7,398 nt of DNA. It comes from Pseudomonadota bacterium (GTDB taxonomy: Bacteria > Pseudomonadota > Alphaproteobacteria > CACIAM-22H2). A program made the translations under genes and the position numbers. The stretch spans positions 1 through 7,398 of the forward strand of contig JAIUNH010000188.1 in assembly GCA_020161965.1 (NCBI GenBank). Direction: 5' to 3'. The notes below the pieces were generated by a model, which was not told where the DNA came from, made no database searches, and was given only the letters and a program-made list of their open reading frames with translations. Each line of letters begins with the position of its first letter. Position 1 is the stretch's first letter. Positions 1 to 5,812 of the stretch are shown here, one piece after another.

Positions 1-786
1 AACAACCGGAATATCGGTGGCCTTGATGCCCTGGTTGCCGAGTTCCTTGTAGAAGGGAACGTTGGCGTCGCCGTTGATCGTCGACACCACGGCGGTCTTC
101 TTGCCGGCGGCGCCGAAGGTCTTGATGCTCGACACGATCGTCTGCCAATCGGCATGGCCGAACGGCGTGTAGTTGATCATGATGTCGGCGTCGGCGACAC
201 CCTTCGACTTCAGATACGCCTCGAGGATCTTGTTGGTCGTGCGCGGATAGACATAGTCCGTGCCCGCGAGCACCCAACGCTTCACTTCGCCGCCGTCCTT
301 CGACATCAGATAGTCGACGGCCGGGATGGCCTGCTGGTTCGGCGCCGCACCCGTGTAGAATACGTTGCGCTCGCTCTCCTCGCCCTCGTACTGCACGGGG
401 TAGAAGAGGATGTTGTTCAGTTCCTTGAACACCGGCAACACCGACTTGCGGCTGACCGAGGTCCAGCAGCCGAACGTCGCGGCGACCTTGTCGCGCGCGA
501 TCAGTTCGCGCGCCTTTTCGGCGAACAGCGGCCAGTTCGACGCGGGGTCGGCGACCACCGCTTCGAGCTTGCGGCCCAGAACGCCGCCCTTCTTGTTCTG
601 CTCTTCGATCAGCATCAGCATGACGTCTTTCAACGTCGTCTCCGAAATCGCCATCGTGCCCGACAGCGAGTGGAGAATACCGACCTTGATCGTCGGCGCC
701 TGGGCGAACGCGCCCATACGGCCGTAGTGCAGAATCGCGGCGCCACCAACGGCGGAGCCCAATAGACGACGACGAGAAATACCCAT
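1..786 (-). CDS. urtA: UrtA, urea ABC transporter substrate-binding protein (partial, C-terminus off the left edge)
   Basis: This encodes the periplasmic receptor that captures urea and delivers it to the UrtBC permease and UrtDE ATPases. The visible 262 residues start with a Tat-like signal (SRRRLLG at 4-10, then a small hydrophobic stretch and a likely cleavage after AFA, about residue 28). The mature part begins IKVGILHSLSGTMA, the usual start of the type-1 periplasmic-binding fold of the Leu/Ile/Val family. Stretches FGCWTSVSRKSVLPVF (105-120) and FYPVQYEGEE (128-137), then FYTGAAPNQQAIPAVDYLM, are the UrtA signatures that separate it from LivJ/K amino-acid receptors. Family members are roughly 400-440 residues, so about 150 are missing. 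The start is the ATG at 786, preceded by GGGGG (801-797). A sigma-54 promoter and an NtrC-like dyad lie upstream, so expression is probably induced by nitrogen shortage. The identity rests on recalled family motifs and is strong. Confidence 0.93.
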   Translation of the reverse strand, partial: MGISRRRLLGSAVGGAAILHYGRMGAFAQAPTIKVGILHSLSGTMAISETTLKDVMLMLIEEQNKKGGVLGRKLEAVVADPASNWPLFAEKARELIARDKVAATFGCWTSVSRKSVLPVFKELNNILFYPVQYEGEESERNVFYTGAAPNQQAIPAVDYLMSKDGGEVKRWVLAGTDYVYPRTTNKILEAYLKSKGVADADIMINYTPFGHADWQTIVSSIKTFGAAGKKTAVVSTINGDANVPFYKELGNQGIKATDIPVV

Positions 787-840
787 TTTCGCGAAACCCC
801 CATGTTTCGTTGCGCGGCCGATCGGCCGAATTCATGGGGG

Positions 841-856
841 AGCAAGGGGCATGCCA
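841..856 (-). promoter_or_regulatory. Sigma-54 (RpoN) promoter of urtA
   Basis: On the minus strand the sequence TGGCATGCCCCTTGCT matches the -24/-12 consensus TGGCACG-N4-TTGC(A/T) at all but one of the conserved positions, with the invariant GG and GC separated by exactly 10 bases. The predicted transcription start is near 830, leaving a leader of about 44 nt before the urtA ATG at 786. RpoN control with NtrC is known for many urea transport and urease operons. The match is seen directly; activity is inferred. Confidence 0.75.
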
Positions 857-957
857 TACGCGGCAATACCTACGCTTGCGTGGAGAAGCGCGCGCCGGGA
901 TACCACGCGCGGATGGGCAAGATCGCAGCGCGCGCAACCCGTACGATAGCGGCACGC

Positions 958-972
958 GCACTTGTCCGGTGC
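958..972. promoter_or_regulatory. Putative NtrC binding site (enhancer) upstream of urtA
   Basis: The sequence GCACTTGTCCGGTGC has perfect 4-bp arms with a 7-base centre, the spacing of the classical NtrC site (GCAC-N7-GTGC). Its centre is about 135 bp upstream of the transcription start predicted from the sigma-54 promoter at 841-856, a typical distance for an NtrC enhancer that acts through a DNA loop. Only one such site was found; strong NtrC promoters often carry two. I saw no clear IHF site between the two elements. Confidence 0.6.
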
Positions 973-1014
973 TGCGCGCCGCCTATCGATCGCTTTTGCT
1001 TAAATTTGCGCCGT

Positions 1015-1031
1015 CCCGCCTTTTCGGCAGG
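1015..1031 (-). terminator. Weak terminator-like hairpin after the deacetylase gene
   Basis: Ten nucleotides past the stop codon of the deacetylase gene, the minus strand reads CCTGCC-GAAAA-GGCGGG, a 6-bp GC-rich stem with one G-U pair and a 5-nt A-rich loop. No run of U follows (the next bases are ACGGCGCAAATTT), so it is not a textbook intrinsic terminator. It may still stabilise the 3' end or separate this gene from the urtA promoter. Confidence 0.3.
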
Positions 1032-1040
1032 CGATGCCGC

Positions 1041-1928
1041 TTAAGGAACGACGCCCGGCGGCAGATTAGCCGCGTGCGCGGCGATCCGGCCCGAGGTGGT
1101 GAACCAGATCTCGGGCCAAGCCTGCCTTATATGGGCAAGCGCGCGGCGCAGATGCTTCAAGCGATGCGGCTGGCCGACGAGATAGGGATGCAACGCAATC
1201 CCCATCACCAGCGGCTGGTCTTTCGACTGGCGCATCATTTCGTCGAACGCATCGACGATCATGTCGGCGAAGGCGTCGCCGCCGATCTTGCGCCCGACGA
1301 TCATCGGAATGTCGTTCAGCTCTTGCGGATAGGGCACGGCCAAGATGCGGCCCTTGCGCGTCTTGAACCAAATCGGCTGATCGTCCATGCACCAATCGAG
1401 CACATAGCTATAGCCCGCCTCGTGCAGCAGATCGGGTGTGACGCGGCTTTGGCTGATCCAGGGGCCGAGCCAGCCTTGCGGCGCTTTGCCTTCCTTGGCG
1501 CGCATCGCGGCGGTCGATTCCGCGATCAACGCCGCCTCCTCCGCCTCCGGCAACGTGCCCTGGCGTTCGGCATTGGTGCGGCCATGGCCGACGAATTCGT
1601 CGCCGCGCTTGCGGAATGCCGCGAGCAATTCGGGCGCATAGTCGTACATCGACGAATTGATCAGCACCGACGCGGGCAGCGACAATTCCTCGAACAGCTC
1701 CAGCATGCGCCACGCGCCGACGCGATTGCCCCAGTCGCGCCAGGCGTAGTTCAATACGTCGGGCTGCGGGCCGCCCGGGGCGAGTTCCGCCCCCAACCCT
1801 TCGCCGAAGGCGAAATGCTCGAGATTGAGCCCGAGATAGACCGCGAGCCGCTTGCCGTTGTGCCATTCATAAGGCTTGCGCGTCGAAATCGGCGAATACT
1901 CGTAACGGCCATGCGTGGGTAGCTGCAT
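1041..1928 (-). CDS. Polysaccharide deacetylase-family protein, PuuE (allantoinase)-like
   Basis: This 295-residue protein has the NodB/polysaccharide-deacetylase (CE4-like) barrel but with the motif set of the PuuE branch, cofactor-independent allantoinases that open the allantoin ring, rather than true chitin deacetylases. The first NodB motif (TFDD) is replaced by LNLEHF (34-39). DWGNRVGAWRMLELF (65-79) closely parallels the EYGSRVGxWR segment of PuuE as I remember it. The second motif is GHGRTNAER (114-122). GWLGPWISQSRVTPDLL (152-168) and LDWCMDDQP (177-185) follow, and the C-terminal catalytic-type segment is ALHPYLVGQPHR (245-256). It has no signal peptide or membrane segment, so it should be cytoplasmic, which fits an amidohydrolase and not a cell-wall enzyme. 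The start ATG follows a GAGGAA ribosome site (1938-1933). It lies upstream of urtA on the same strand, 254 bp away, with urtA's own promoter between. Substrate is unproven; other cyclic amides or N-acyl compounds are possible. Confidence 0.82.
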   Translation of the reverse strand: MQLPTHGRYEYSPISTRKPYEWHNGKRLAVYLGLNLEHFAFGEGLGAELAPGGPQPDVLNYAWRDWGNRVGAWRMLELFEELSLPASVLINSSMYDYAPELLAAFRKRGDEFVGHGRTNAERQGTLPEAEEAALIAESTAAMRAKEGKAPQGWLGPWISQSRVTPDLLHEAGYSYVLDWCMDDQPIWFKTRKGRILAVPYPQELNDIPMIVGRKIGGDAFADMIVDAFDEMMRQSKDQPLVMGIALHPYLVGQPHRLKHLRRALAHIRQAWPEIWFTTSGRIAAHAANLPPGVVP

Positions 1929-2005
1929 TGGGTTCCTCGAAACATCGGCATACTTGGGAAAGCGGAAATGTAGCGTCCGCCTTGGCGGCGCGATAGGCTC
2001 GCAAT

Positions 2006-2845
2006 ATGCGCGCCATCGTCGCTCTGCTGGCCGTTTTTCTCGCTTCGCCCGTTCACGCGGGCGAAGTGCTGCGCGACCTTTCCGCGCCGAGTGCGGCGCT
2101 GGGCCGTCCCCTCACCTATTCGATCTACAAGCCCGATAATGCCGCGCGCGATCTGCCGGTCGTCTATCTGCTGCACGGTCGCAACAGCAACCCCGCCGAT
2201 TGGTTGGACATGGCGCATGCGGCGCAAACCGCCGACCGGTTGATCGCCGAACGCAAGATCCCGCCCTGCCTGATCGTGCTGCCCGATGGCGGGAATAGCT
2301 GGTACGCAGGCGCCATGGCCGCCGCCATTGCGACCGACCTGCCCGCCGAGATCGAGCGGCGCTTCGGCGCCAGCCCGTCGCGCGGCCAACGCGCGATCGC
2401 CGGCAATTCAATGGGCGGGTTCGGCGCGCTGGGAATCGCGCTCGCCTATCCCGAACGTTTCGTCGCCGCCGCGTCGATGTCCGGCGCGTTCTGGACTTTT
2501 CTGGAGAGCGAGACGGCCCTCGACGAAACGCTGCAAGCGCGTGTCGCGCGTGTGTTCGACGGCGCGTTCGGCACGCCCTTCGCGCGCGCGAATTTCCTCA
2601 AACACAGCGCCCATGCGTTGGCGGTCGCGTTGCCCGCCGCGATGCCCAAGCCCGCGATCTTTCTGACCGCCGGCGAAACGGATTTCGGCACGATCCAAGC
2701 GCAGAGCGACGATCTGGCGCGCATGCTGAAGGACAAGGGCTTCGACGTCGAAAGCGAGACCGCGCCCGGTGGTCACGAATGGGGCACGTGGGAACGCGCT
2801 TTGCCCCGCGCGCTCGAATTCATTGCGCGACGCTGGGCACGCTGA
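2006..2845 (+). CDS. Secreted alpha/beta-hydrolase, putative esterase family (esterase D/FrmB-like fold)
   Basis: This 279-residue serine hydrolase has a short Sec signal peptide (residues 1-18, cleavage after VHA) and should act in the periplasm or outside the cell. Landmarks of the putative-esterase family are seen in order: the oxyanion segment VVYLLHGRNSN (52-62), LIVLPDGGNSWY (89-100), the nucleophile elbow GNSMGG with Ser135, and SMSGAFW (157-163). The likely acid is Asp226 in TAGETDFG and the catalytic histidine is His257 in GGHEWGTWE. The triad is complete. The signal peptide supports the ATG at 2006, though the ribosome site in front is weak. It diverges from the deacetylase gene across 77 bp and its last 26 bases overlap the end of the opgC-like gene on the other strand. 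Relatives act on acyl esters such as S-formylglutathione, feruloyl or mycolyl esters; the export signal argues against a formylglutathione role here. The natural substrate is unknown. Confidence 0.87.
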   Translation: MRAIVALLAVFLASPVHAGEVLRDLSAPSAALGRPLTYSIYKPDNAARDLPVVYLLHGRNSNPADWLDMAHAAQTADRLIAERKIPPCLIVLPDGGNSWYAGAMAAAIATDLPAEIERRFGASPSRGQRAIAGNSMGGFGALGIALAYPERFVAAASMSGAFWTFLESETALDETLQARVARVFDGAFGTPFARANFLKHSAHALAVALPAAMPKPAIFLTAGETDFGTIQAQSDDLARMLKDKGFDVESETAPGGHEWGTWERALPRALEFIARRWAR

Positions 2846-3959
2846 TCGCGGCACCCGCCGGCGGCGGTTTCACGCCGGTTTTCCACGGCGCGTTCTTCAC
2901 ATAGGCCGCGATACGCGCGACGGCGAACAACGCAGCGATTCCGATAGCGTGGACCGCGATCTGATCTTCGATATCGGTGCCGTAGATCGCTAGCGCGATC
3001 CCGCCGAGATGCGACAGCACCATGCCCGAGAAAAATACCGGCAGCGCCTGCCGGCCGAGAATGACGAAAGGCCGCGCCAGCGCGCTTTCCAATATCACCG
3101 GGCGCTGGCGCACGACCCACAACGCCAAGATCGCGAGGGCGACGAAATGCGCGAATTGGCGCGCGTCGAGATTGGGCTTGTTGGCATGCGCATAGGCCCA
3201 TGCGTGTAGCTCCGCCAAGCCGGGAACATGCGACCAGATCGCGTGGAACTCCACGACGAAACCGAAAATGAGATAAGCAAGGCACAGCGCCAAAACGGCC
3301 GGCGTCGGCTTGGGCGGTGCGATCCAGCCGCGCGACGACGCAAACCCTGAGAAAAACAGCATCTGCCAAGCGAGCGGGTTGAAGCCCCACAAGCGCCCGT
3401 CGCCCGCCGGCAGATTGAATCCGGTCGCCTGGACGAAACCCCAGAGCGTGACGCTGGCCGCGATCACCAGCCCCGGATGCACGCGCACCAGCGCCATCGC
3501 CACGGGTACGGCGGCCAGCACGACCATATAAAGCGGCAGAATGTCGAAATAGGTCGGCACGTAGCGCAGCGTGAACAATTCAACGATGTGCCTTAAAGGA
3601 TCGGCGAAGAAGCCGTCGATGCCCAGGAACGCGGCGTAACCGGGTTGGAGTGCGGCGACCAAAAACAGCGTCACGAAGAACAGCGCGATATGGCAGCCGT
3701 AAAGCTGTGCGGCACGCCACGCGATGCGCGCGGTCCCGGTCGCGAAACCCATCCGGCCGAACGTGCCGCCGAAGGCGATCGCGGCGGCGAAGCCGGAGAT
3801 GAACACGAACACATGCGCGGCATCCGACAGGCCGAAGCGCGCCCAGATGATCTCGCGCGCCCAGCCGCCGGGCACATGGGCGAAGAAGATCGCGACCAAG
3901 GACAAGCCGCGAAAGAAATCGAGGCGTGGATCGCGCGGCTTTTTGGACGCAGCGCTCAT
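2820..3959 (-). CDS. opgC: OpgC-family integral membrane acyltransferase
   Basis: This is a 379-residue multi-pass inner-membrane protein of the OpgC family. OpgC proteins transfer succinyl groups to osmoregulated periplasmic glucans and belong to the wider acyltransferase-3-like membrane enzymes. The N-terminus RDPRLDFFRGLSLVAIFFAHVPG (starting at residue 9) carries the family's D14, R17 and H28. HVFVFISGFAAAIAFG and NPLAWQMLFFSGF are further conserved parts, and roughly ten hydrophobic helices are spread along the chain. The frame is open to an ATG at 4022, but I chose the ATG at 3959: it overlaps the stop of the upstream DoxX-like gene as ATGA, the hallmark of translational coupling, and the 21 extra residues are basic and lack family character. 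No opgG/opgH glucan synthesis gene is in the window, so the acceptor could be another glycan. The 3' end overlaps the esterase gene tail to tail. Confidence 0.88.
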   Translation of the reverse strand: MSAASKKPRDPRLDFFRGLSLVAIFFAHVPGGWAREIIWARFGLSDAAHVFVFISGFAAAIAFGGTFGRMGFATGTARIAWRAAQLYGCHIALFFVTLFLVAALQPGYAAFLGIDGFFADPLRHIVELFTLRYVPTYFDILPLYMVVLAAVPVAMALVRVHPGLVIAASVTLWGFVQATGFNLPAGDGRLWGFNPLAWQMLFFSGFASSRGWIAPPKPTPAVLALCLAYLIFGFVVEFHAIWSHVPGLAELHAWAYAHANKPNLDARQFAHFVALAILALWVVRQRPVILESALARPFVILGRQALPVFFSGMVLSHLGGIALAIYGTDIEDQIAVHAIGIAALFAVARIAAYVKNAPWKTGVKPPPAGAAISVPSVAQ

Positions 3960-4402
3960 GCGTAGCGGCCGACCACCGGCAGATGGCGCGCCAGATCGAG
4001 CGCCTCGTCGCGTCGCAGCCAAAGAATGACAAGTGCGGCAATCAAAACGAGGCAGGCTTCCTTGAACAACACCGCGCCGTCGTCATAGGGATCGATGCCG
4101 AGCGGCGAGACGACGTGAAAGAAAATCGCACCGGCCATGATGCCGGCGGACATCGCAGCACCAAGAACCTGCGTGCGGCGGATCAGCACCAGGATCGCCG
4201 CCAGCAATTCGGCGGAGCCGACGCCGATGCGCATCGGCTTTTCGTAACCGGGCACGCCCAGCCAATCGGTCAGCACGGTGAACAGCCACACCGAGCCGTC
4301 CGCGCCGGTGAATTTGTATTGCAGATACCAAACGAAGATATAGGCGATCCACAGGGCCAAAACCCAGGGAATCGCGCGAAAAATCATACCGGAACGTGGC
4401 AT
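3956..4402 (-). CDS. DoxX-like four-helix membrane protein
   Basis: This 148-residue protein has four predicted membrane helices (about 9-27, 58-75, 79-98, 111-129) and the DoxX-like pattern: a loop containing FTGADGSVWLFTVLTDWLG, the helix start RIGVGSAELLAAILVL, a conserved AGAIFFHVVSPLGID at the end of helix 3, and a final helix preceded by LFKEACLVLIAALV. DoxX-type proteins are small inner-membrane proteins, in some cases linked to quinone or redox chemistry and in most cases uncharacterised. Translation starts at the ATG at 4402, 6 nt after a strong GGGAGG site (4414-4409). Its stop overlaps the opgC start by ATGA, and the prenyl synthase gene ends 60 bp upstream on the same strand, so all three are probably cotranscribed. 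Family assignment is from pattern only; it could be filed under a related DUF. Confidence 0.75.
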   Translation of the reverse strand: MPRSGMIFRAIPWVLALWIAYIFVWYLQYKFTGADGSVWLFTVLTDWLGVPGYEKPMRIGVGSAELLAAILVLIRRTQVLGAAMSAGIMAGAIFFHVVSPLGIDPYDDGAVLFKEACLVLIAALVILWLRRDEALDLARHLPVVGRYA

Positions 4403-4408
4403 CGACGG

Positions 4409-4430
4409 CCTCCCGAACGAAGCGCTCGGG
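4409..4430 (-). promoter_or_regulatory. Hairpin overlapping the ribosome-binding site of the DoxX-like gene
   Basis: On the minus-strand transcript, CCCGAGCG-CUU-CGUUCGGG forms an 8-bp stem (one G-U pair) with a 3-nt loop at 4430-4412. The last three G of the stem are the first half of the GGGAGG ribosome site (4414-4409). Folding would partly hide that site. No U-tract follows, so it is not a good terminator. The structure is visible; a role in lowering DoxX/OpgC expression relative to the prenyl synthase is inference. Confidence 0.35.
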
Positions 4431-4462
4431 CCCCGTTCGCGCGCGGCCGCAACGAGGTTACG

Positions 4463-5497
4463 TCAGTACGCGCGTTCGATCGCAAAATCGATCAGGTCGA
4501 TCAGCGCGCGCTTCTCCGCGCCGTCGGCGAAGATACCGAGCGAGTCCTTGGCGATACGCCCGTAATGGCGGGCGCGCTCGATCGTGTCGGCCAGCGCGTT
4601 GTGCTTGCGCATGAGTTCGACAGCGCGGGTCAGATCGCCGTCCTTCTGGTCGAGATCTTCGAGGGTCCGGCGCCAGAACGCGCGCTCCTCCTCGTCGCCG
4701 CGCAGGAACGACAACACGATCGGCAGCGTGATCTTGCCGTCGCGAAAATCGTCGCCGACTTCCTTGCCCATCGTCGCGGTGTCGGACGCGTAGTCGAGCG
4801 CGTCGTCGACCAATTGAAACGCGATCCCGAGATTGAGGCCATAAGCCTCGAGCGCGTCTTCCTCCGCCTTCGGGCGGTCGGCGACGGCGGCCCCCACACG
4901 GCACGCGGCGGCGAACAACGCCGCCGTCTTGGCGCGGATGACTTCGAGATAGGCTTGTTCCGACGTCTCGGTGTCGTTGGCGGTGGTGAGCTGCAACACC
5001 TCGCCTTCCGCAATCACGGCCGAGGCGTTGGACAGGATCGCGAGCACGGGCAGCGAGCCATCCTCCACCATCACCTGGAAGGCGCGGCTGAACAGGAAAT
5101 CGCCGACAAGGACGGAAGCCTTGTTGCCCCACACCGCATTGGCCGTCGCACGGCCCCGGCGCAGATCGCTTTCGTCGACCACGTCGTCATGCAGCAGCGT
5201 GGCGGTATGGATGAACTCGACGCAGGCCGCCAGGCCGATATGGCGCTGGCCGCGATAGCCGCACATGCGTGCGGAAGCGAGGGTCAGCATCGGGCGCATG
5301 CGCTTGCCGCCCGCCGCGATGATATGCCCCGCGAGTTGCGGGATCAGATCGACGGAGGAATGCATGCGCCGGACGATCGTCTCGTTGACGGCCTTCAGAT
5401 CGCCATCGACGAGGGCCAAAAGATTCTGAAGCGCGTTCTTCGCACCGCTGGGGCGGGGATTCTTGCGCTCGCCTTCGAGATTGACGACGACGGCCAC
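4463..5497 (-). CDS. ispB: Long-chain trans-polyprenyl diphosphate synthase (octa/decaprenyl, IspB type)
   Basis: This enzyme condenses isopentenyl diphosphate units onto an allylic primer to make the side chain of ubiquinone. The 344-residue length and motif order are those of IspB: GKRMRP (64-69), first aspartate-rich motif DDVVD (104-108) within FIHTATLLHDDVVDESDLRRG, then the second motif DDALD (231-235) within FQLVDDALDY, and KEVGDDFRDGKITLP (245-259). The residue five before the first aspartate is the small Ala99, as in long-chain enzymes, while farnesyl and geranylgeranyl synthases carry bulky aromatics near this point. Alphaproteobacteria usually make Q10, so decaprenyl diphosphate is the likely product, but length cannot be read from the sequence. 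The start is GTG at 5497, with AGGAAGGA 9 nt upstream (5514-5507); no ATG fits the conserved N-terminus. It is the first gene of a likely operon with the DoxX-like and OpgC genes and diverges from the DUF2007 gene. Confidence 0.93.
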   Translation of the reverse strand: MAVVVNLEGERKNPRPSGAKNALQNLLALVDGDLKAVNETIVRRMHSSVDLIPQLAGHIIAAGGKRMRPMLTLASARMCGYRGQRHIGLAACVEFIHTATLLHDDVVDESDLRRGRATANAVWGNKASVLVGDFLFSRAFQVMVEDGSLPVLAILSNASAVIAEGEVLQLTTANDTETSEQAYLEVIRAKTAALFAAACRVGAAVADRPKAEEDALEAYGLNLGIAFQLVDDALDYASDTATMGKEVGDDFRDGKITLPIVLSFLRGDEEERAFWRRTLEDLDQKDGDLTRAVELMRKHNALADTIERARHYGRIAKDSLGIFADGAEKRALIDLIDFAIERAY

Positions 5498-5537
5498 GTC
5501 CGGTGTTCCTTCCTGCTACGTCCGGGGGCGACCGAGC

Positions 5538-5567
5538 TTGACGGGGGCGCCCACCGGTTGCGAGCAT
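5538..5567 (+). promoter_or_regulatory. Candidate promoter of the DUF2007-trmN6-S49 operon
   Basis: TTGACG (5538-5543, five of six consensus bases) is followed after 18 bases by GAGCAT (5562-5567, a poor -10 with three matches). Transcription would start near 5574, about 23 nt before the ATG at 5597. It overlaps the opposing ispB promoter candidate, so the two could interfere. Weak because of the -10 box. Confidence 0.3.
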
Positions 5568-5582
5568 AGAGCCCTCAACCGG
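5554..5582. repeat. Perfect inverted repeat in the ispB/DUF2007 divergent promoter region
   Basis: CCGGTTG (5554-5560) and CAACCGG (5576-5582) are perfect 7-bp inverted arms separated by 15 bases, so their centres are 22 bp apart, about two helical turns. The element encloses the predicted -10 boxes of both divergent promoters. This geometry suits a dimeric repressor; alternatively it could form a stem-loop in DNA or RNA. No known operator is recognised. Confidence 0.4.
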
Positions 5583-5590
5583 GGAATCAA
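5563..5590 (-). promoter_or_regulatory. Candidate housekeeping promoter of the ispB operon
   Basis: On the minus strand, TTGATT (5590-5585) and TATGCT (5568-5563) are separated by 16 bases, each matching four of six consensus positions of the vegetative sigma factor. Transcription would begin near 5556, giving a leader of about 59 nt to the GTG at 5497. It sits in the only intergenic space upstream of ispB. The match is moderate. Confidence 0.45.
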
Positions 5591-5596
5591 CACTCG

Positions 5597-5812
5597 ATGC
5601 GCGAGGTCCTGCGCACCACCGATGCGGTCGCCTTATCGTTCGCGCAAGCGCTTTTGCGCGACGCGCGCATCGAATTCGCGACGTTGGATGCGCATATTTC
5701 CGCGCTGGAAGGCTCGATCGGCGCGTTTCCGCGCCGTCTGGCGGTCGACGAAGACGATTACACGGCCGCAAGCGACCTTTTGAAGCAGGCGGGATTGGAC
5801 GAGATACGATGA
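5597..5812 (+). CDS. DUF2007 domain-containing small protein
   Basis: This 71-residue soluble protein fits the DUF2007 (putative signal-transducing protein) pattern. It opens with MREVLRTTDAVALSFAQALL, a strand followed by a helix that resembles the start of the ACT/GlnB-like fold. Next comes RIEFATLDAHISALEGSIGAFPRRLAVDE, where the conserved part turns from the 'ALEG' helix into a strand carrying paired arginines (46-47). It ends with a C-terminal helix at YTAASDLLKQAGL. The family is small (about 65-90 residues) and its molecular function is not established; a regulatory or ligand-sensing part has been proposed. The gene overlaps the next one by ATGA (5809-5812), so the two are translationally coupled. 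The ribosome site is modest (GGGGA at 5581-5585, 11 nt upstream). Confidence 0.82.
   Translation: MREVLRTTDAVALSFAQALLRDARIEFATLDAHISALEGSIGAFPRRLAVDEDDYTAASDLLKQAGLDEIR

Noticed and set aside
154..765. A 203-codon plus-strand frame opposite urtA
   Set aside because: It consists of Arg/His/Asp-rich sequence, a shadow of the unmistakable UrtA frame.
787..1040. Possible small gene between urtA and the deacetylase
   Set aside because: Short frames here (for example 802-1044 plus, 630-866 minus) lack ribosome sites and conserved character, and the space is well explained by regulatory elements.
810..1922. A 370-codon open frame on the plus strand covering the urtA leader and the deacetylase gene
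   Set aside because: It is antisense to a protein with clear NodB/PuuE motifs, and its N-terminal part would run through the sigma-54 promoter region with no recognisable domain.
1929..2005. Vegetative promoters for the deacetylase and esterase genes
   Set aside because: TTGGGA at 1954 and TTGCGA on the other strand have no acceptable -10 partner at 16-18 bp, so no call is made.
4403..4462. Intrinsic terminator after the prenyl synthase gene
   Set aside because: The hairpin has no U-tract and merges with the next gene's ribosome site, so an operon with readthrough is more likely.
3926..5569. A 547-codon open frame on the plus strand antisense to the prenyl synthase, DoxX-like and opgC genes
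   Set aside because: The translation is rich in Arg, His, Gln and Asp with no motif and crosses several real genes. It is the usual antisense shadow of GC-rich codon use.
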